In this document: in pieces, positions 1 through 8,115 of the stretch | Layout: the number at the start of each line of letters is the position of its first letter | How positions within the stretch are numbered: position 1 is the first letter of the stretch | NCBI GenBank assembly: GCA_903838415.1 | Contig: CAILYI010000306.1 | Span: 1 to 43,826 of the forward strand | Reading direction: 5' to 3' | Origin: an uncultured Anaerolineae bacterium | GTDB taxonomy: Bacteria > Chloroflexota > Anaerolineae > Anaerolineales > Villigracilaceae | DNA: 43,826 nucleotides | Notes under the pieces: generated by a model | What the model saw: only the letters and a program-made list of their open reading frames with translations | Told to the model about the DNA's origin: nothing | Database searches by the model: none | Translations under genes and position numbers: made by a program

Positions 1-1
1 C

Positions 2-265
2 AGCAGCACGCCCGCGCCGGTCAGCGCCGTGACGGTCAGCAACCCCGGGCCAAGCTCCATCAACCTGCGCGCCACGCCCGATCTGAACGGCGTGATCGTG
101 GGGTCATTCGTTATCAATGCCAGCGCAACCGTCCTGGCCCAATCCGCGGATGGCAAGTGGGCGCAAATCGAAATCCCCGAAAAACCCGGCGAGAAAGCCT
201 GGATGCTTCTACAGCCGGTCACGCTCTCCGGCGCGTTGGATGGCATCCCGGTCGCAACCCCCTGA
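2..265 (+). CDS. SH3b-domain protein, C-terminal fragment
   Basis: The reading frame is open to the left edge, so this is the C-terminal 87 residues of a longer protein; the GTG at 29 is probably internal. The visible part reads like a bacterial SH3 (SH3b, type 3) domain: an 'INLRATPDLNGVIVGSF' strand, then an 'ADGKWAQIEIP' strand and 'EKAWML'. Such domains usually sit on extracytoplasmic proteins and bind cell-wall peptides or act as spacers. The Pro/Ala/Ser-rich start (SSTPAPVSAV) looks like a linker. The N-terminal partner domain lies outside the window, so no specific function can be given. Confidence 0.6.
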   Translation, partial: SSTPAPVSAVTVSNPGPSSINLRATPDLNGVIVGSFVINASATVLAQSADGKWAQIEIPEKPGEKAWMLLQPVTLSGALDGIPVATP

Positions 266-294
266 TCCCGGCATCTCAGGCGGCAAGTGAATAG

Positions 295-335
295 CCTGAA
301 CAGAATAGTGCCAAATCCAAAAGCAACCCTCACCC
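295..335 (+). repeat. Dispersed 41-base intergenic repeat, copy 1
   Basis: The stretch beginning CCTGAACAGAATAGTGCC and ending AAAAGCAACCCTCACCC recurs at 8741-8782 with one substitution and a small difference in the middle (CC versus TAC). Both copies lie in non-coding DNA on the same strand and both run into C-rich sequence. This suggests a dispersed intergenic repeat family. Confidence 0.75.
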
Positions 336-382
336 TGCCCTCCACCCTACCGGGACGTCGTCCCCGCAGGGTGGAGGGCAGG
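334..382. repeat. Long intergenic hairpin (15-bp perfect stem)
   Basis: CCTGCCCTCCACCCT (334-348) is perfectly complementary to AGGGTGGAGGGCAGG (368-382). The 19-base loop contains a second nested hairpin, GGGAC (352-356) with GTCCC (360-364). There is no T-run on either side, so it resembles a REP-like or MITE-like palindrome more than a simple terminator. It directly abuts the dispersed repeat. Confidence 0.7.
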
Positions 383-507
383 CGGTGTATCGAGCCAGGC
401 GAGACGATGAGCGTTATTCCGGGGGAAGGCGTCAAAAGCTAAAGGCATCGTTTTTTCAAGCATTTCGTAACCGAGGCAATTGCTGACACCCCGGTAAAGT
501 ACTTATC

Positions 508-535
508 TTGTGACTGGTGGGTTTAGGGATAAAAT
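508..535 (+). promoter_or_regulatory. Possible sigma70-type promoter for the lipoprotein gene
   Basis: TTGTGA (508-513), 16 bases, then TAAAAT (530-535). It would give a leader of about 128 bases before the ATG at 670. The match is moderate and is based on sequence only. Confidence 0.35.
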
Positions 536-669
536 AATGCTGGTTGCCCTTTCAGCATTTTCTCGCACCTGGGACTAATCGCCCGCGATCAATTCGCCAT
601 CAGAGAAAACTACCCGCTACCTGCGTTCCGTTTCGGCAGGTTCCCAACTCTCACAGGATAAAACCGCCC

Positions 670-1245
670 ATGCAGCGCTTTCTCGTTATTTTCATCTTCG
701 CTTTGCTGACGGCCTGTTACGCGCCGGTCGCCGAGCAAGCAGCCGCACCCGTTCCCGGCGCGACGAACACGCAGCTCCAGGCCACATCCACTCCGACCGA
801 ACTACCCACCACGGATGCGCCCTGCGCCTTCGTGGAAGGCCGCCAGACATTGGACGACGTCTCCGCGATATTTCTCGAAAAGCTGAAAGCGGCCTCCCTG
901 CCCGTTGAAAGCGCCCGCGCTGAAGCCTACGGTGAAAACTGCCTCGCCGCAGATGGCAGCCTGGTGCGCTTCGCCGCCCGCGAAACCGACTTTTATCTTG
1001 CCCTGACTGTCAGCGACCTGCTGGATGAAGCCGCGCTCGGCGGCCTGCTCGAACAAACGCTCGCCATCGTCGACCAGTTCCCCATCGATCAGACGCCCGG
1101 CCCCAACCCTGGCTACGTCGGCATCGCCTTTAAAGCGAGAGAACAACTCCAAAATTTATGGTTCACGCAAACCGAAGCCAATGACCTGCGCTCACAGGGT
1201 CTAAAAGGCGCCGATCTTTATCGCGCACTGAAACGCACGCCCTGA
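670..1245 (+). CDS. Small secreted lipoprotein of unknown function
   Basis: 191 residues. The start at 670 is chosen because it gives a normal lipoprotein signal: MQRF, a hydrophobic core (LVIFIFALL), then the lipobox LTAC with Cys18. The frame is open upstream but that part looks untranslated. After the lipid anchor comes a Pro/Thr/Ala-rich spacer (about 20-50), then a compact alpha/beta domain containing two more cysteines in its N-terminal half (CAFVEG and ENCLAADG), possibly a disulfide. I do not recognise the family. It stands alone between a gene-free stretch and a strong bidirectional terminator. It should be exported and anchored to the outer face of the membrane. Confidence 0.65.
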   Translation: MQRFLVIFIFALLTACYAPVAEQAAAPVPGATNTQLQATSTPTELPTTDAPCAFVEGRQTLDDVSAIFLEKLKAASLPVESARAEAYGENCLAADGSLVRFAARETDFYLALTVSDLLDEAALGGLLEQTLAIVDQFPIDQTPGPNPGYVGIAFKAREQLQNLWFTQTEANDLRSQGLKGADLYRALKRTP

Positions 1246-1269
1246 AACTGATCCAATTGCCGCCGCTGC

Positions 1270-1305
1270 ATCAAAAAATCTCCGTCAAAACGGAGATTTT
1301 TTGAT
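1270..1305. terminator. Bidirectional rho-independent terminator
   Basis: A 16-bp perfect stem (1270-1285 with 1290-1305) and a CAAA loop. The stem core CTCCGT/ACGGAG is flanked by A6 and T6 runs, so it can work in both directions. It ends the lipoprotein gene, and its right end nearly touches the -35 box of the next promoter. Confidence 0.9.
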
Positions 1306-1307
1306 AC

Positions 1308-1336
1308 TTGACATGCCTGTCGATTTATTATATACT
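1308..1336 (+). promoter_or_regulatory. Strong sigma70-type promoter of the GbsR/MarR-like regulator
   Basis: A perfect -35 TTGACA (1308-1313), exactly 17 bases, then -10 TATACT (1331-1336). This is the best consensus promoter in the window. The predicted start of transcription, near 1343, lies inside the palindrome at 1339-1356. Confidence 0.85.
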
Positions 1337-1338
1337 TT

Positions 1339-1356
1339 GTTTAGTAAGTACTAAAC
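1339..1356. promoter_or_regulatory. Operator-like palindrome over the transcription start
   Basis: GTTTAGTA-AG-TACTAAAC is a perfect 8+8 inverted repeat with a 2-base centre. It lies immediately after the -10 box and covers the predicted +1. Its size and symmetry fit a dimeric winged-helix regulator such as the one encoded just downstream, which suggests autorepression. The regulator-site pairing is inferred. Confidence 0.7.
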
Positions 1357-1373
1357 GTTCTGAGCGAGACAAT

Positions 1374-1901
1374 ATGACAGATGACATTTCTCAAATCAAG
1401 AATAATTTCGTTGAAGGGCTGAGCGGCATCAGCCAGTTTTGGGGCTTCCCAAAGGGCATGGGCGCTATTTTCGCCGTGCTCTATCTATCCCCCAACCCGC
1501 TTTCGCTGGATGAAATCGTCGAGCAGGCGGCGCTCACCAAAGGCGCAATCAGCACCAACGTGCGCGCACTCTCACGCATGGGACTGATTCGCCCCGTCAA
1601 CCGGCTGGGTGATCGGAAAGACTATTACGAAGCCGAAAGTGACTTTTACAAATCCGTCCGCGCGATTCTGAAGGAACGCCAGAACAGCGAGTTTGACCGC
1701 GCGGTCGATTCAGTCAAAGTCACGCTCCAGAAACTGGAATCAGGTGAAGGTGAGTCTGATTCTGAGCGCGCTTTTTTGACGGAAAGGGTGCGGGCCTTGA
1801 ATTCCTTTTTTGAAACGCTCGATGCCCTTTTCAGCGCCATTTCACGCCTGGATAGCCTAGGCGTGAATACCATCCAAACTGTACTGAAGATTCTCAAATA
1901 G
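1374..1901 (+). CDS. GbsR/MarR-like winged-helix transcriptional regulator
   Basis: 175 residues from the ATG at 1374; the frame continues upstream through the promoter, so the longer reading is rejected. Residues about 25-95 form a winged helix: a helix with 'FPKGMGAIFAVLYL', 'LSLDEIVEQAALTKGAISTN' as the helix-turn-helix, then 'GLIRPVNRLGDRKDYYEA' as the wing. This is the layout of the GbsR branch of the MarR superfamily. The C-terminal half is helical and probably mediates dimerisation. The Shine-Dalgarno is weak (GAGCGAGA). The SDR gene 77 bases downstream on the same strand, with no terminator between, is its likely co-regulated target. The ligand is unknown. Confidence 0.8.
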   Translation: MTDDISQIKNNFVEGLSGISQFWGFPKGMGAIFAVLYLSPNPLSLDEIVEQAALTKGAISTNVRALSRMGLIRPVNRLGDRKDYYEAESDFYKSVRAILKERQNSEFDRAVDSVKVTLQKLESGEGESDSERAFLTERVRALNSFFETLDALFSAISRLDSLGVNTIQTVLKILK

Positions 1902-1978
1902 GCTGGTTCCACAGCTTTTCCAGCCGAGGCCTGCGCCGTCGGCCTGGTTCATGCTGCCATTTTCAAGAAGGAGTAAAA

Positions 1979-2908
1979 ATGAAAACCGCTGTGACAGGTG
2001 CTTTCGGATATTCGGGCAAGTATATTGCGGAAAAACTGCTGGCAAATGGGCATTCGGTCATTACGTTGACCAACTCCGTTCAGCGCGCCAATGAATTTGA
2101 CGGACGGGTGAAGGCTTTTCCCTACAATTTTGACAATCTGGCCGCGCTGACGAAATCGCTCGCAGACATCGACGTGCTGTACAACACTTACTGGGTCAGG
2201 TTCAATCACCCCTTGTTCAACCACGCGGACGCCGTCGCAAATACGCTGGTTTTGTTTGAAGCGGCGCGCCAGGCGGGCGTGAAACGGATCGTCCATATCA
2301 GCATCACCAACCCGTCCGAAACTTCGCGGCTGGAATACTTCAGCGGAAAAGCGAAGCTGGAAAAGGGCCTGTTCGAATCGGGCATTCCATATTCGATTTT
2401 GCGCCCCACCGTGATTTTTGGCCGGGAAGACATTCTGATTAATAATATTGCCTGGGTTTTGCGGCATCTGCCGGTTTTCGGCGTTTTTGGCGACGGAGAA
2501 TACAAGCTGCAGCCCATTTACGTGGAAGATCTGGCGGACCTGGCTGTGAAATGCGGCGAAAGTCAAACCAACGAGATTATCGATGCGATTGGCCCGGAGA
2601 CTTTCAGCTACCGCGGATTGGTGGAAGCGATCGGGAAGCTGATCGGCGTCAAACGGGCTGTGATTTCGGTCTCACCCGAATTCGGTTTTCTGGCTGGACA
2701 AATCATCGGCGCGCTGACAAATGACGTGATCATCACGCGCCCCGAGATTGAAGGCCTGATGGCGAATCTGCTCTATACCGACTCGGCGCCAACCGGCACA
2801 ACCAGCCTGACGGATTGGATTCAACGCCACTCGGACACCCTGGGGAAAAGCTACACCAGCGAATTGAAGCGCAGAATCGATCGCAGCGCCAAATATTCGA
2901 AAAATTAG
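1979..2908 (+). CDS. NAD(P)-binding atypical SDR / NmrA-like epimerase-family protein
   Basis: 309 residues with a strong AAGGAG ribosome site. A Rossmann fold opens the protein: TGAFGYSGKYIAEKLL, the TGxxGxxG nucleotide-binding motif of extended or atypical SDRs. 'RIVHISITNPSETS' and 'YFSGKAKLEKGLFESGIPYSILRPTVIFG' correspond to the substrate strand and the S...K/ILRP region. The classical catalytic Tyr of YxxxK appears replaced (YFSGKAKLE), as is common in NmrA/NDUFA9-like members that bind dinucleotide but act as sensors or assembly factors. It is probably cotranscribed with the preceding regulator. The substrate cannot be told from sequence. Confidence 0.8.
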   Translation: MKTAVTGAFGYSGKYIAEKLLANGHSVITLTNSVQRANEFDGRVKAFPYNFDNLAALTKSLADIDVLYNTYWVRFNHPLFNHADAVANTLVLFEAARQAGVKRIVHISITNPSETSRLEYFSGKAKLEKGLFESGIPYSILRPTVIFGREDILINNIAWVLRHLPVFGVFGDGEYKLQPIYVEDLADLAVKCGESQTNEIIDAIGPETFSYRGLVEAIGKLIGVKRAVISVSPEFGFLAGQIIGALTNDVIITRPEIEGLMANLLYTDSAPTGTTSLTDWIQRHSDTLGKSYTSELKRRIDRSAKYSKN

Positions 2909-2936
2909 CCGGGCACGCTGACATTTTTTCAAACAA

Positions 2937-2975
2937 AAACGAGGAACCGGTTAAAAGCTGACCAGTTCCTCGTTT
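2937..2975. terminator. Bidirectional terminator between convergent genes
   Basis: AAACGAGGAAC (2937-2947) pairs with GTTCCTCGTTT (2965-2975), with A/T-rich flanks on both sides. It separates the plus-strand SDR gene from the minus-strand nSTAND-WD40 gene. Confidence 0.8.
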
Positions 2976-2995
2976 GATTGAGCTGACGCGAAAAA

Positions 2996-5900
2996 CTATT
3001 TCCCTGCCTGCCACTGCTGGCAGGTAAGGCGATACGTCTCGTCAAGGAAGTATTGCTGCCATTCGGCCCGCGTGAAGTTGCGCCCGGCCAGGTCGCAAGC
3101 CTTGTACTGCCAGGAGGCCGGGTCCATATCCCACAAAACAATCTCTTTCGCGGCTGAAACCAGCTTCTTCCCATCGGCGCTGAAGGCCAGGCTGCGCACG
3201 AGATCGGTATGTTTGAAAAGCTGTCGGGCCAGTTTTTGGCGGCTTTCCACATCCCATAAGATCACGTTGTAATCGAAATATCCAGCCGCCAGAATTTTAC
3301 TATCCGGGCTAAAAGACAGGCTGGTAACCTTGCTGGTATAAGTCAGGGCCGGGTCGCTGCGCGCATAAGTCAGCGGATTCCAAAGGAGTATCGTACCGTC
3401 CCCACTGCCGGAGGCGAGATATTTACCGTCAGGGCTGAAGGCCAGGCTCAGGATGGACTTGGAACTCCCGCTTGGCAGTTCCTTTTGAACTTTACCGGTA
3501 GCCACATCCACAAAGTTGATGTTCCGATCGCTGGCAAACGCCAGGGTCTTGCCATCCGGGCTGAAAGCCATTTGGGCGATTCCGCCCGGCGCAGGAATCT
3601 GCTCTTTGGGCGCGGAGGATCCAATCTCCCACAGAATCAGCGCGGAATTATCCAGCGTGACTGCCAGCGTTTTACCGTCCGGGCTGTAAACCATCTGAAC
3701 GCTGATATCGTTTTCCGTGTTGGTGGCGATATCCATTTTCTGACCAATCTGTTCCTGAGTCGCCGCATTCCACAAGATGATGGATTCTTGCTCGCATTTG
3801 AGAATATCGTCATTGACCGGGTTGCAGAAAACGGAGGCAATCGTCTTGCCGTCTGGGCTGACGGCAATCGCATCCAACATGCCGGGGGCGCTCATCGGCT
3901 TACCGGTCTGACCAACGCTGACGGCGGTTCGGCCACTCTGACTGGTCAGAGTGGTGACCTTCCAGAGTTTGATGACGCCTTCTTTGCACAAAAAATAATT
4001 CTCTTCGGTGCAGTTATACCAGTTCATGGATGCCAGCAAATTGCCATCCTGCCCAAAAGCGATCGATGGGATCGTGCCCGAATTGGTGGTTTGCGTCAGA
4101 AACAGCCTGCCATTGTTGCTGATGGAATTCAGCAGTTGAGTGCGCGTGCGAAAACTATCCTGAATGCGAAAAGCCTCAATCGCGAGCAGGTTTGAAATGT
4201 CAACTTCGATTTTATTGGCCGATAAAATGGACTGCGCGACCAATGCGATTGATTGGGCGATTTTCTCCTGTTGATTTGCCTTCACCTTTTCCGCATCGGC
4301 GTTGGCTTTTTGGGTGGCGGCAGCATTTGCATTCGACACAGCCTGCGTACTGGCAGATTGCGCCGTCGCTTGCTGCGAGATGGCCTGGGTGCTGGCCGCC
4401 TGCGCGGTGGATTGCTGCGCAATGGCTTGCGTACTGGCCGCCTGCGCATTGGCTTGTTCAAAAATAGCCTGCGTGCTGGCCGATTGGGCCGTGGAAGCCG
4501 CCGAAACAAAGCCTTTATTGGCATTTCTGGCACTGACCGCGAAAAAGGAAGCGGCAATCAGCAGCATGAATGAGATCACCAGCGCCACAAAGATAATCCG
4601 GCGCTGATTCCGATCACGGATTTCACGCTTGCGCTGGGTTTGACATGCTTCAAAGTAAGCCCCTTCATCGGGAGTGAGCGCAATGGCTTTGATTTCTTTC
4701 TCGGCCACTTCCAGCGCTTTGCCGCGCAGCAGCAAACCCTCGCCGCGGCCCTGTTCCAGCCACAAAGCGGCCTGACGCTGGAACAGGCTCAAGTTGGCGG
4801 CAAACCATTTCCGGTTATCAGAACGGACCGGGTCAACCAGGCGGTCATGGGCCAGTTCGTACCAGGTCTGCCCGGCTCGTTTCTCGGCGCGGATGAGATG
4901 AGTATCTTCCAATTTGCGGACGGCGGCGGTGGGCAGCCCTTCACTCACCTCGGCCCCCAACCGCACCTGTGAGCGGATGCCTTCAGCTGTAATCAGCTTG
5001 CGATCAAACCACTCACGAATGCTGCGCTCGGTAATCCCTGAGTTTTCCGCAACTTTGGAGACGCTGCTGGCGTAGTATTCCGCCAAAGATTGGCTGACGT
5101 CGCCCACGCTGGCAAGGTCTTTCTCGTCGATGACGCCATCCGTTTCAATTGTTTTACTCTCCCAGAGACGATAACAAACCACCTGCAACTGCACCGGTTC
5201 AATATTCAGCCCCAGTTGGGTTTCCAGGGAGCCGTCCAATAGCTGAACCTGCACGCGGCGCAAATCATCCACAAGCTTGGCAGCCGCACCATCCGTAAAA
5301 TTCACCCCGGCCGCCCTGGCTGGCTTCTGGACAGCCTCGCGGGCAGCTTTGACACCCAACAATTCCAGGTGAAAAGTATTGGCAAAGTAAGTGGGGACGA
5401 AGCGCACAAACGGCTCCAGCGCGCCGACATAATCGGTGCGCATCGCGAAAAGCGCCCAGCGATCTCGGTTTTTGAGGGCCGCTCCGAGTTGAGAAAAGAA
5501 AGCGTTTTTCGCCTGCCGGTCGGTCGGATCAATCGTCAGCGCTTCCTCAAATTGATCGAAAATCAGGAATTCCGGCCCATCACGCTTGTCTTCTTTGGAG
5601 CGGAAAACCAGGTACTCGTCCAACGTCAGGCGTGCCAGGCGTGATATATCCAGCCGTTCCTCAAGCGGATAGCGCTCCTCCAGCGATAACAAGGTGCTGA
5701 AGGTGTAGCGCGTGGAGCGGCTGGTATCTTTCAGCGTATCGGTCAATTTGACCAGATCCGCGGAACGTTCCAAATTGACGCGAATAACCGGGTGGACGAA
5801 GAAACCTTCCGCGCCAAGCTGGGGAATCAAACCGGCCTGAACCAGCGACGTTTTCCCAGCCCCGGAAGGAGAATGCAGCAGGACGATACGTTCGGCAATC

Positions 5901-6001
5901 AGGCGATCGGTCAGCTGACGTAGTTCGCGATCACGACCATAAAGAGTCTCATTCAATTGAAAAGAACGTGGGCCAATATAAGGATTAAGGGTGGTGGTCA
6001 T
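2996..6001 (-). CDS. Membrane-anchored nSTAND ATPase with WD40 propeller
   Basis: 1001 residues. The ATG at 6001 is chosen over the GTG at 6022 because it has a GAGAG ribosome site and starts right before the conserved 'NPYIGPRSF' of nSTAND1 domains. Order of parts: nSTAND ATPase (about 8-400) with Walker A SPSGAGKTS (45-52) and Walker B FLIFDQFEEAL (145-155), ending in a winged-helix-like 'WYELAHDRLVDPV' (380-392); a basic stretch QRKREIRDRNQRR; one transmembrane helix (about 469-491); four 14-residue Ala/Gln/Ser/Thr repeats (505-560); a helical linker; and about seven WD40 repeats (about 650-960) with recurring 'SPDGKTLA' and 'ILWD/LLWN'. STAND proteins are signalling switches that oligomerise on ligand sensing. 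The basic residues before the helix put the ATPase inside the cell and the propeller outside. Its start lies 13 bases after the stop of the CHAT-SIR2 gene, so the two form an operon. Confidence 0.88.
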   Translation of the reverse strand: MTTTLNPYIGPRSFQLNETLYGRDRELRQLTDRLIAERIVLLHSPSGAGKTSLVQAGLIPQLGAEGFFVHPVIRVNLERSADLVKLTDTLKDTSRSTRYTFSTLLSLEERYPLEERLDISRLARLTLDEYLVFRSKEDKRDGPEFLIFDQFEEALTIDPTDRQAKNAFFSQLGAALKNRDRWALFAMRTDYVGALEPFVRFVPTYFANTFHLELLGVKAAREAVQKPARAAGVNFTDGAAAKLVDDLRRVQVQLLDGSLETQLGLNIEPVQLQVVCYRLWESKTIETDGVIDEKDLASVGDVSQSLAEYYASSVSKVAENSGITERSIREWFDRKLITAEGIRSQVRLGAEVSEGLPTAAVRKLEDTHLIRAEKRAGQTWYELAHDRLVDPVRSDNRKWFAANLSLFQRQAALWLEQGRGEGLLLRGKALEVAEKEIKAIALTPDEGAYFEACQTQRKREIRDRNQRRIIFVALVISFMLLIAASFFAVSARNANKGFVSAASTAQSASTQAIFEQANAQAASTQAIAQQSTAQAASTQAISQQATAQSASTQAVSNANAAATQKANADAEKVKANQQEKIAQSIALVAQSILSANKIEVDISNLLAIEAFRIQDSFRTRTQLLNSISNNGRLFLTQTTNSGTIPSIAFGQDGNLLASMNWYNCTEENYFLCKEGVIKLWKVTTLTSQSGRTAVSVGQTGKPMSAPGMLDAIAVSPDGKTIASVFCNPVNDDILKCEQESIILWNAATQEQIGQKMDIATNTENDISVQMVYSPDGKTLAVTLDNSALILWEIGSSAPKEQIPAPGGIAQMAFSPDGKTLAFASDRNINFVDVATGKVQKELPSGSSKSILSLAFSPDGKYLASGSGDGTILLWNPLTYARSDPALTYTSKVTSLSFSPDSKILAAGYFDYNVILWDVESRQKLARQLFKHTDLVRSLAFSADGKKLVSAAKEIVLWDMDPASWQYKACDLAGRNFTRAEWQQYFLDETYRLTCQQWQAGK
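4322..4489 (-). repeat. Four 42-bp in-frame tandem repeats in the nSTAND gene
   Basis: Residues 505-560 are four 14-residue units of the form AQxASTQAIxxQxx. The unit is two heptads, which suggests a coiled-coil or extended stalk directly after the transmembrane helix. The unit number could vary by slippage between strains. Confidence 0.8.
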
Positions 6002-6014
6002 GGTGGCTCTCTTT

Positions 6015-8078
6015 TTATACACGCTGCGGCGTCAGGCGGCTGGAAAGTTCTTTCATGAACTCACGCGCATTCCCCCAGAAAATGTTGATTTCGATCTCGG
6101 AGCCTTTGGCAAAGTAAGCTTCCAGATAACGGCGGGCGCGGCCGGGGTCTAATAAACGGCCTTCTTCCGGTTCGATCTGCGCGGCGATATGGGCGTGACG
6201 CTTAAGCAAATTGTTCCCTTCCTTGGCCAGTAAAGCCTGCAGTAACACGCGGAAATTCCAATCGTCGGTCTGAAAGCCCAAAAACAACAGGGCTGAATCA
6301 GTCAAGGCTCGACCAACTTGATCCGGGATGTTTTTCATGTGACGGGTAATACCAATCAGGAATTCGAAAGTGTCATCTTCGGTCAGCACCAGCGACTCGG
6401 GCTGACTGAGCAGCCCAAACAGGTGATAAACCAGCGGGCGCTCAGGCGCAGGATCAAATTCATCGTCGCGGGAGTAAATCGCCGGGTCGGTTTCTTCACT
6501 AAACTCACGCCATGGACAAACCATCATCAGCGGGTCTTTGCCGGCATCGCGCAGCGCAGCCTCCAGTAATTCGTCCGTGTTGGCGGTGATAAAAACTTTG
6601 ACGGGTAAACGCGCCAACACTTTATGCGGCTCAAATTCATCTTTTTCGCGTTGAAGTTTCCCGGCAGCCTCCAACATCGCTTCCACCGGAGCATCCGGGC
6701 GCTTTAGCTCGTCAGAGAGATTGGCGCGCTTCAAAACGGCAGCGCGGATTTGCGCCAACCACTCATCTTCGGCGGTGAAACGCGACTGGTCGACCGAGCG
6801 ATATTGGGCGACTTGCGCCATCGATTCGCGTTCATGGGCCGCCAACGGATATTGCAAATCTTCCGCCCATTGCTCAGCCAGATCGCGCATCGAGCCAGTC
6901 ATGGCTTCCGTCAGCCCAGGCCCAAGAATTGGCGTACAACGCCCGGACTGAATGCCGCGCAGCAGCGAAGGCCATTTTTCAAATTCGCCGCGCGGGCCGC
7001 CAAAACCGGGTGTATACCAGAGTCGTCCACTTTTCAAGCGCATGAACAGCACCGGCACCCACCAATCGGGCTGCTCGCGCACCAGTCCACGCGCAACATT
7101 CAAGGCGCGATCGATGCAGCCATCCTTTTTCAATTCGCCAAAAAAGACCGGCATGAACTTCGCCACAGTATCCATGCGAATATTATCCTGCATGGCCAGC
7201 ACCGCCGGGATGCCAGCCTCCGCCAGGCGCGGCCCAAGGGCTGAAAGCACATCTCCCTCGCCTTTGCCCGCACTCTGACAGGATGTGAGCACAATCAGGC
7301 GCGGGCGGCGTTCCAGTTCGCGCAGCCGGGTGATCAGCTCGCTGCCGGTCACGCGCGAAATCCCGCCCTGCTCATCTTCCAACCATAGATAGGCTTCGCC
7401 ATTCGCAAAACTGCCGTGCGCCACCAGGTATAGGATGTCGAATTCGGTTTCAGTAAAGGCGGATACGATGCTATTCAGGGTGGCATGCTCGAGAGTTTTC
7501 AAACCGATCTCGCCCAAGCCGGAGGTGATGGTCGCCAATTCGACGGTTTTATCCACGCTGGCAAGTTTGTACTGCTCCAGGCCTGAAGGCGCAGCGATGA
7601 CTGCCAACGCCTGCAGCAATCCGGCCGAACGCAGCCGCACCGGCCGCCAATCCAGGCTGGAAAGATAGCGTGAAAAGTAGATATTCTGATTGGTGGCCAG
7701 GGACAGCCCAGTCTGCGGATCGTTCAGCAATTCCCAACGCAGCGGATGCAGTTCCATGGCGCTGGCGTCAATCGACAGGCGAATGCGGAAAGCGCTCCGC
7801 GCCTGCTCCGAAGCGGTGCGCGCCTGGGCAAAAGCCGTCCGCAGGGACTCGTCCGCAAAAAGGGACTCGGTCAGAGCCTTGCCATATTCCTGCAATTCGC
7901 CAGCCAGGAGAAATTCAGCCAATTTCGAAAAATCGAAATTGAGCAACACCTGCTGCCTGGCTCCCAAGCGCACATCAGACTGATTATCCGCGTCACTATC
8001 GGTATAGCGGAAATCCACCGCATAAGCTTGCTGCTCCTGACGACGGATATTTAATTCAAGATCGGCAACTTGATTCAT
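6015..8078 (-). CDS. CHAT caspase-like protease fused to a SIR2-like NADase domain
   Basis: 687 residues. The ATG at 8078 is preferred over the GTG at 8081 because of the AGGAG five bases before it. The N-terminal part (about 1-140) is a CHAT-associated region. The CHAT domain (about 155-345) shows both parts of the catalytic dyad: His221 in LYLVAHGS and Cys267 in IVLTSCQSA, after beta strands. A second domain (about 370-685) looks SIR2-like: a glycine-rich turn TPILGPGLT (382-390), ITANTDELLE (497-506) with Asn500/Asp502, YHLFG with His552, and GFQTDDWNFR (601-610), as in bacterial defence SIR2 domains that degrade NAD+. So one polypeptide carries a protease and a probable NADase. No signal peptide or membrane segment is seen, so it should be cytoplasmic. 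It is the first gene of a two-gene operon with the nSTAND-WD40 gene. Confidence 0.82.
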   Translation of the reverse strand: MNQVADLELNIRRQEQQAYAVDFRYTDSDADNQSDVRLGARQQVLLNFDFSKLAEFLLAGELQEYGKALTESLFADESLRTAFAQARTASEQARSAFRIRLSIDASAMELHPLRWELLNDPQTGLSLATNQNIYFSRYLSSLDWRPVRLRSAGLLQALAVIAAPSGLEQYKLASVDKTVELATITSGLGEIGLKTLEHATLNSIVSAFTETEFDILYLVAHGSFANGEAYLWLEDEQGGISRVTGSELITRLRELERRPRLIVLTSCQSAGKGEGDVLSALGPRLAEAGIPAVLAMQDNIRMDTVAKFMPVFFGELKKDGCIDRALNVARGLVREQPDWWVPVLFMRLKSGRLWYTPGFGGPRGEFEKWPSLLRGIQSGRCTPILGPGLTEAMTGSMRDLAEQWAEDLQYPLAAHERESMAQVAQYRSVDQSRFTAEDEWLAQIRAAVLKRANLSDELKRPDAPVEAMLEAAGKLQREKDEFEPHKVLARLPVKVFITANTDELLEAALRDAGKDPLMMVCPWREFSEETDPAIYSRDDEFDPAPERPLVYHLFGLLSQPESLVLTEDDTFEFLIGITRHMKNIPDQVGRALTDSALLFLGFQTDDWNFRVLLQALLAKEGNNLLKRHAHIAAQIEPEEGRLLDPGRARRYLEAYFAKGSEIEINIFWGNAREFMKELSSRLTPQRV

Positions 8079-8115
8079 CACTGCTCCTGATCTTAATTAG
8101 ACCATAAATGTCTTG

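Larger units (their letters stand above)
266..669. other. Gene-free stretch with repeat, hairpin and promoter
   Basis: These 404 bases hold no credible gene. They contain a 41-base dispersed repeat (295-335), a long perfect hairpin (334-382), and a possible promoter for the lipoprotein gene (508-535). The reading frame that runs into the lipoprotein from 544 has no lipoprotein-like or other recognisable N-terminus and is treated as untranslated leader. Confidence 0.6.

Noticed and set aside
4322..4489. Link between the 42-bp coding repeat in the nSTAND gene and the 42-bp period of the intergenic array
   Set aside because: Only the length is shared; the sequences are unrelated.
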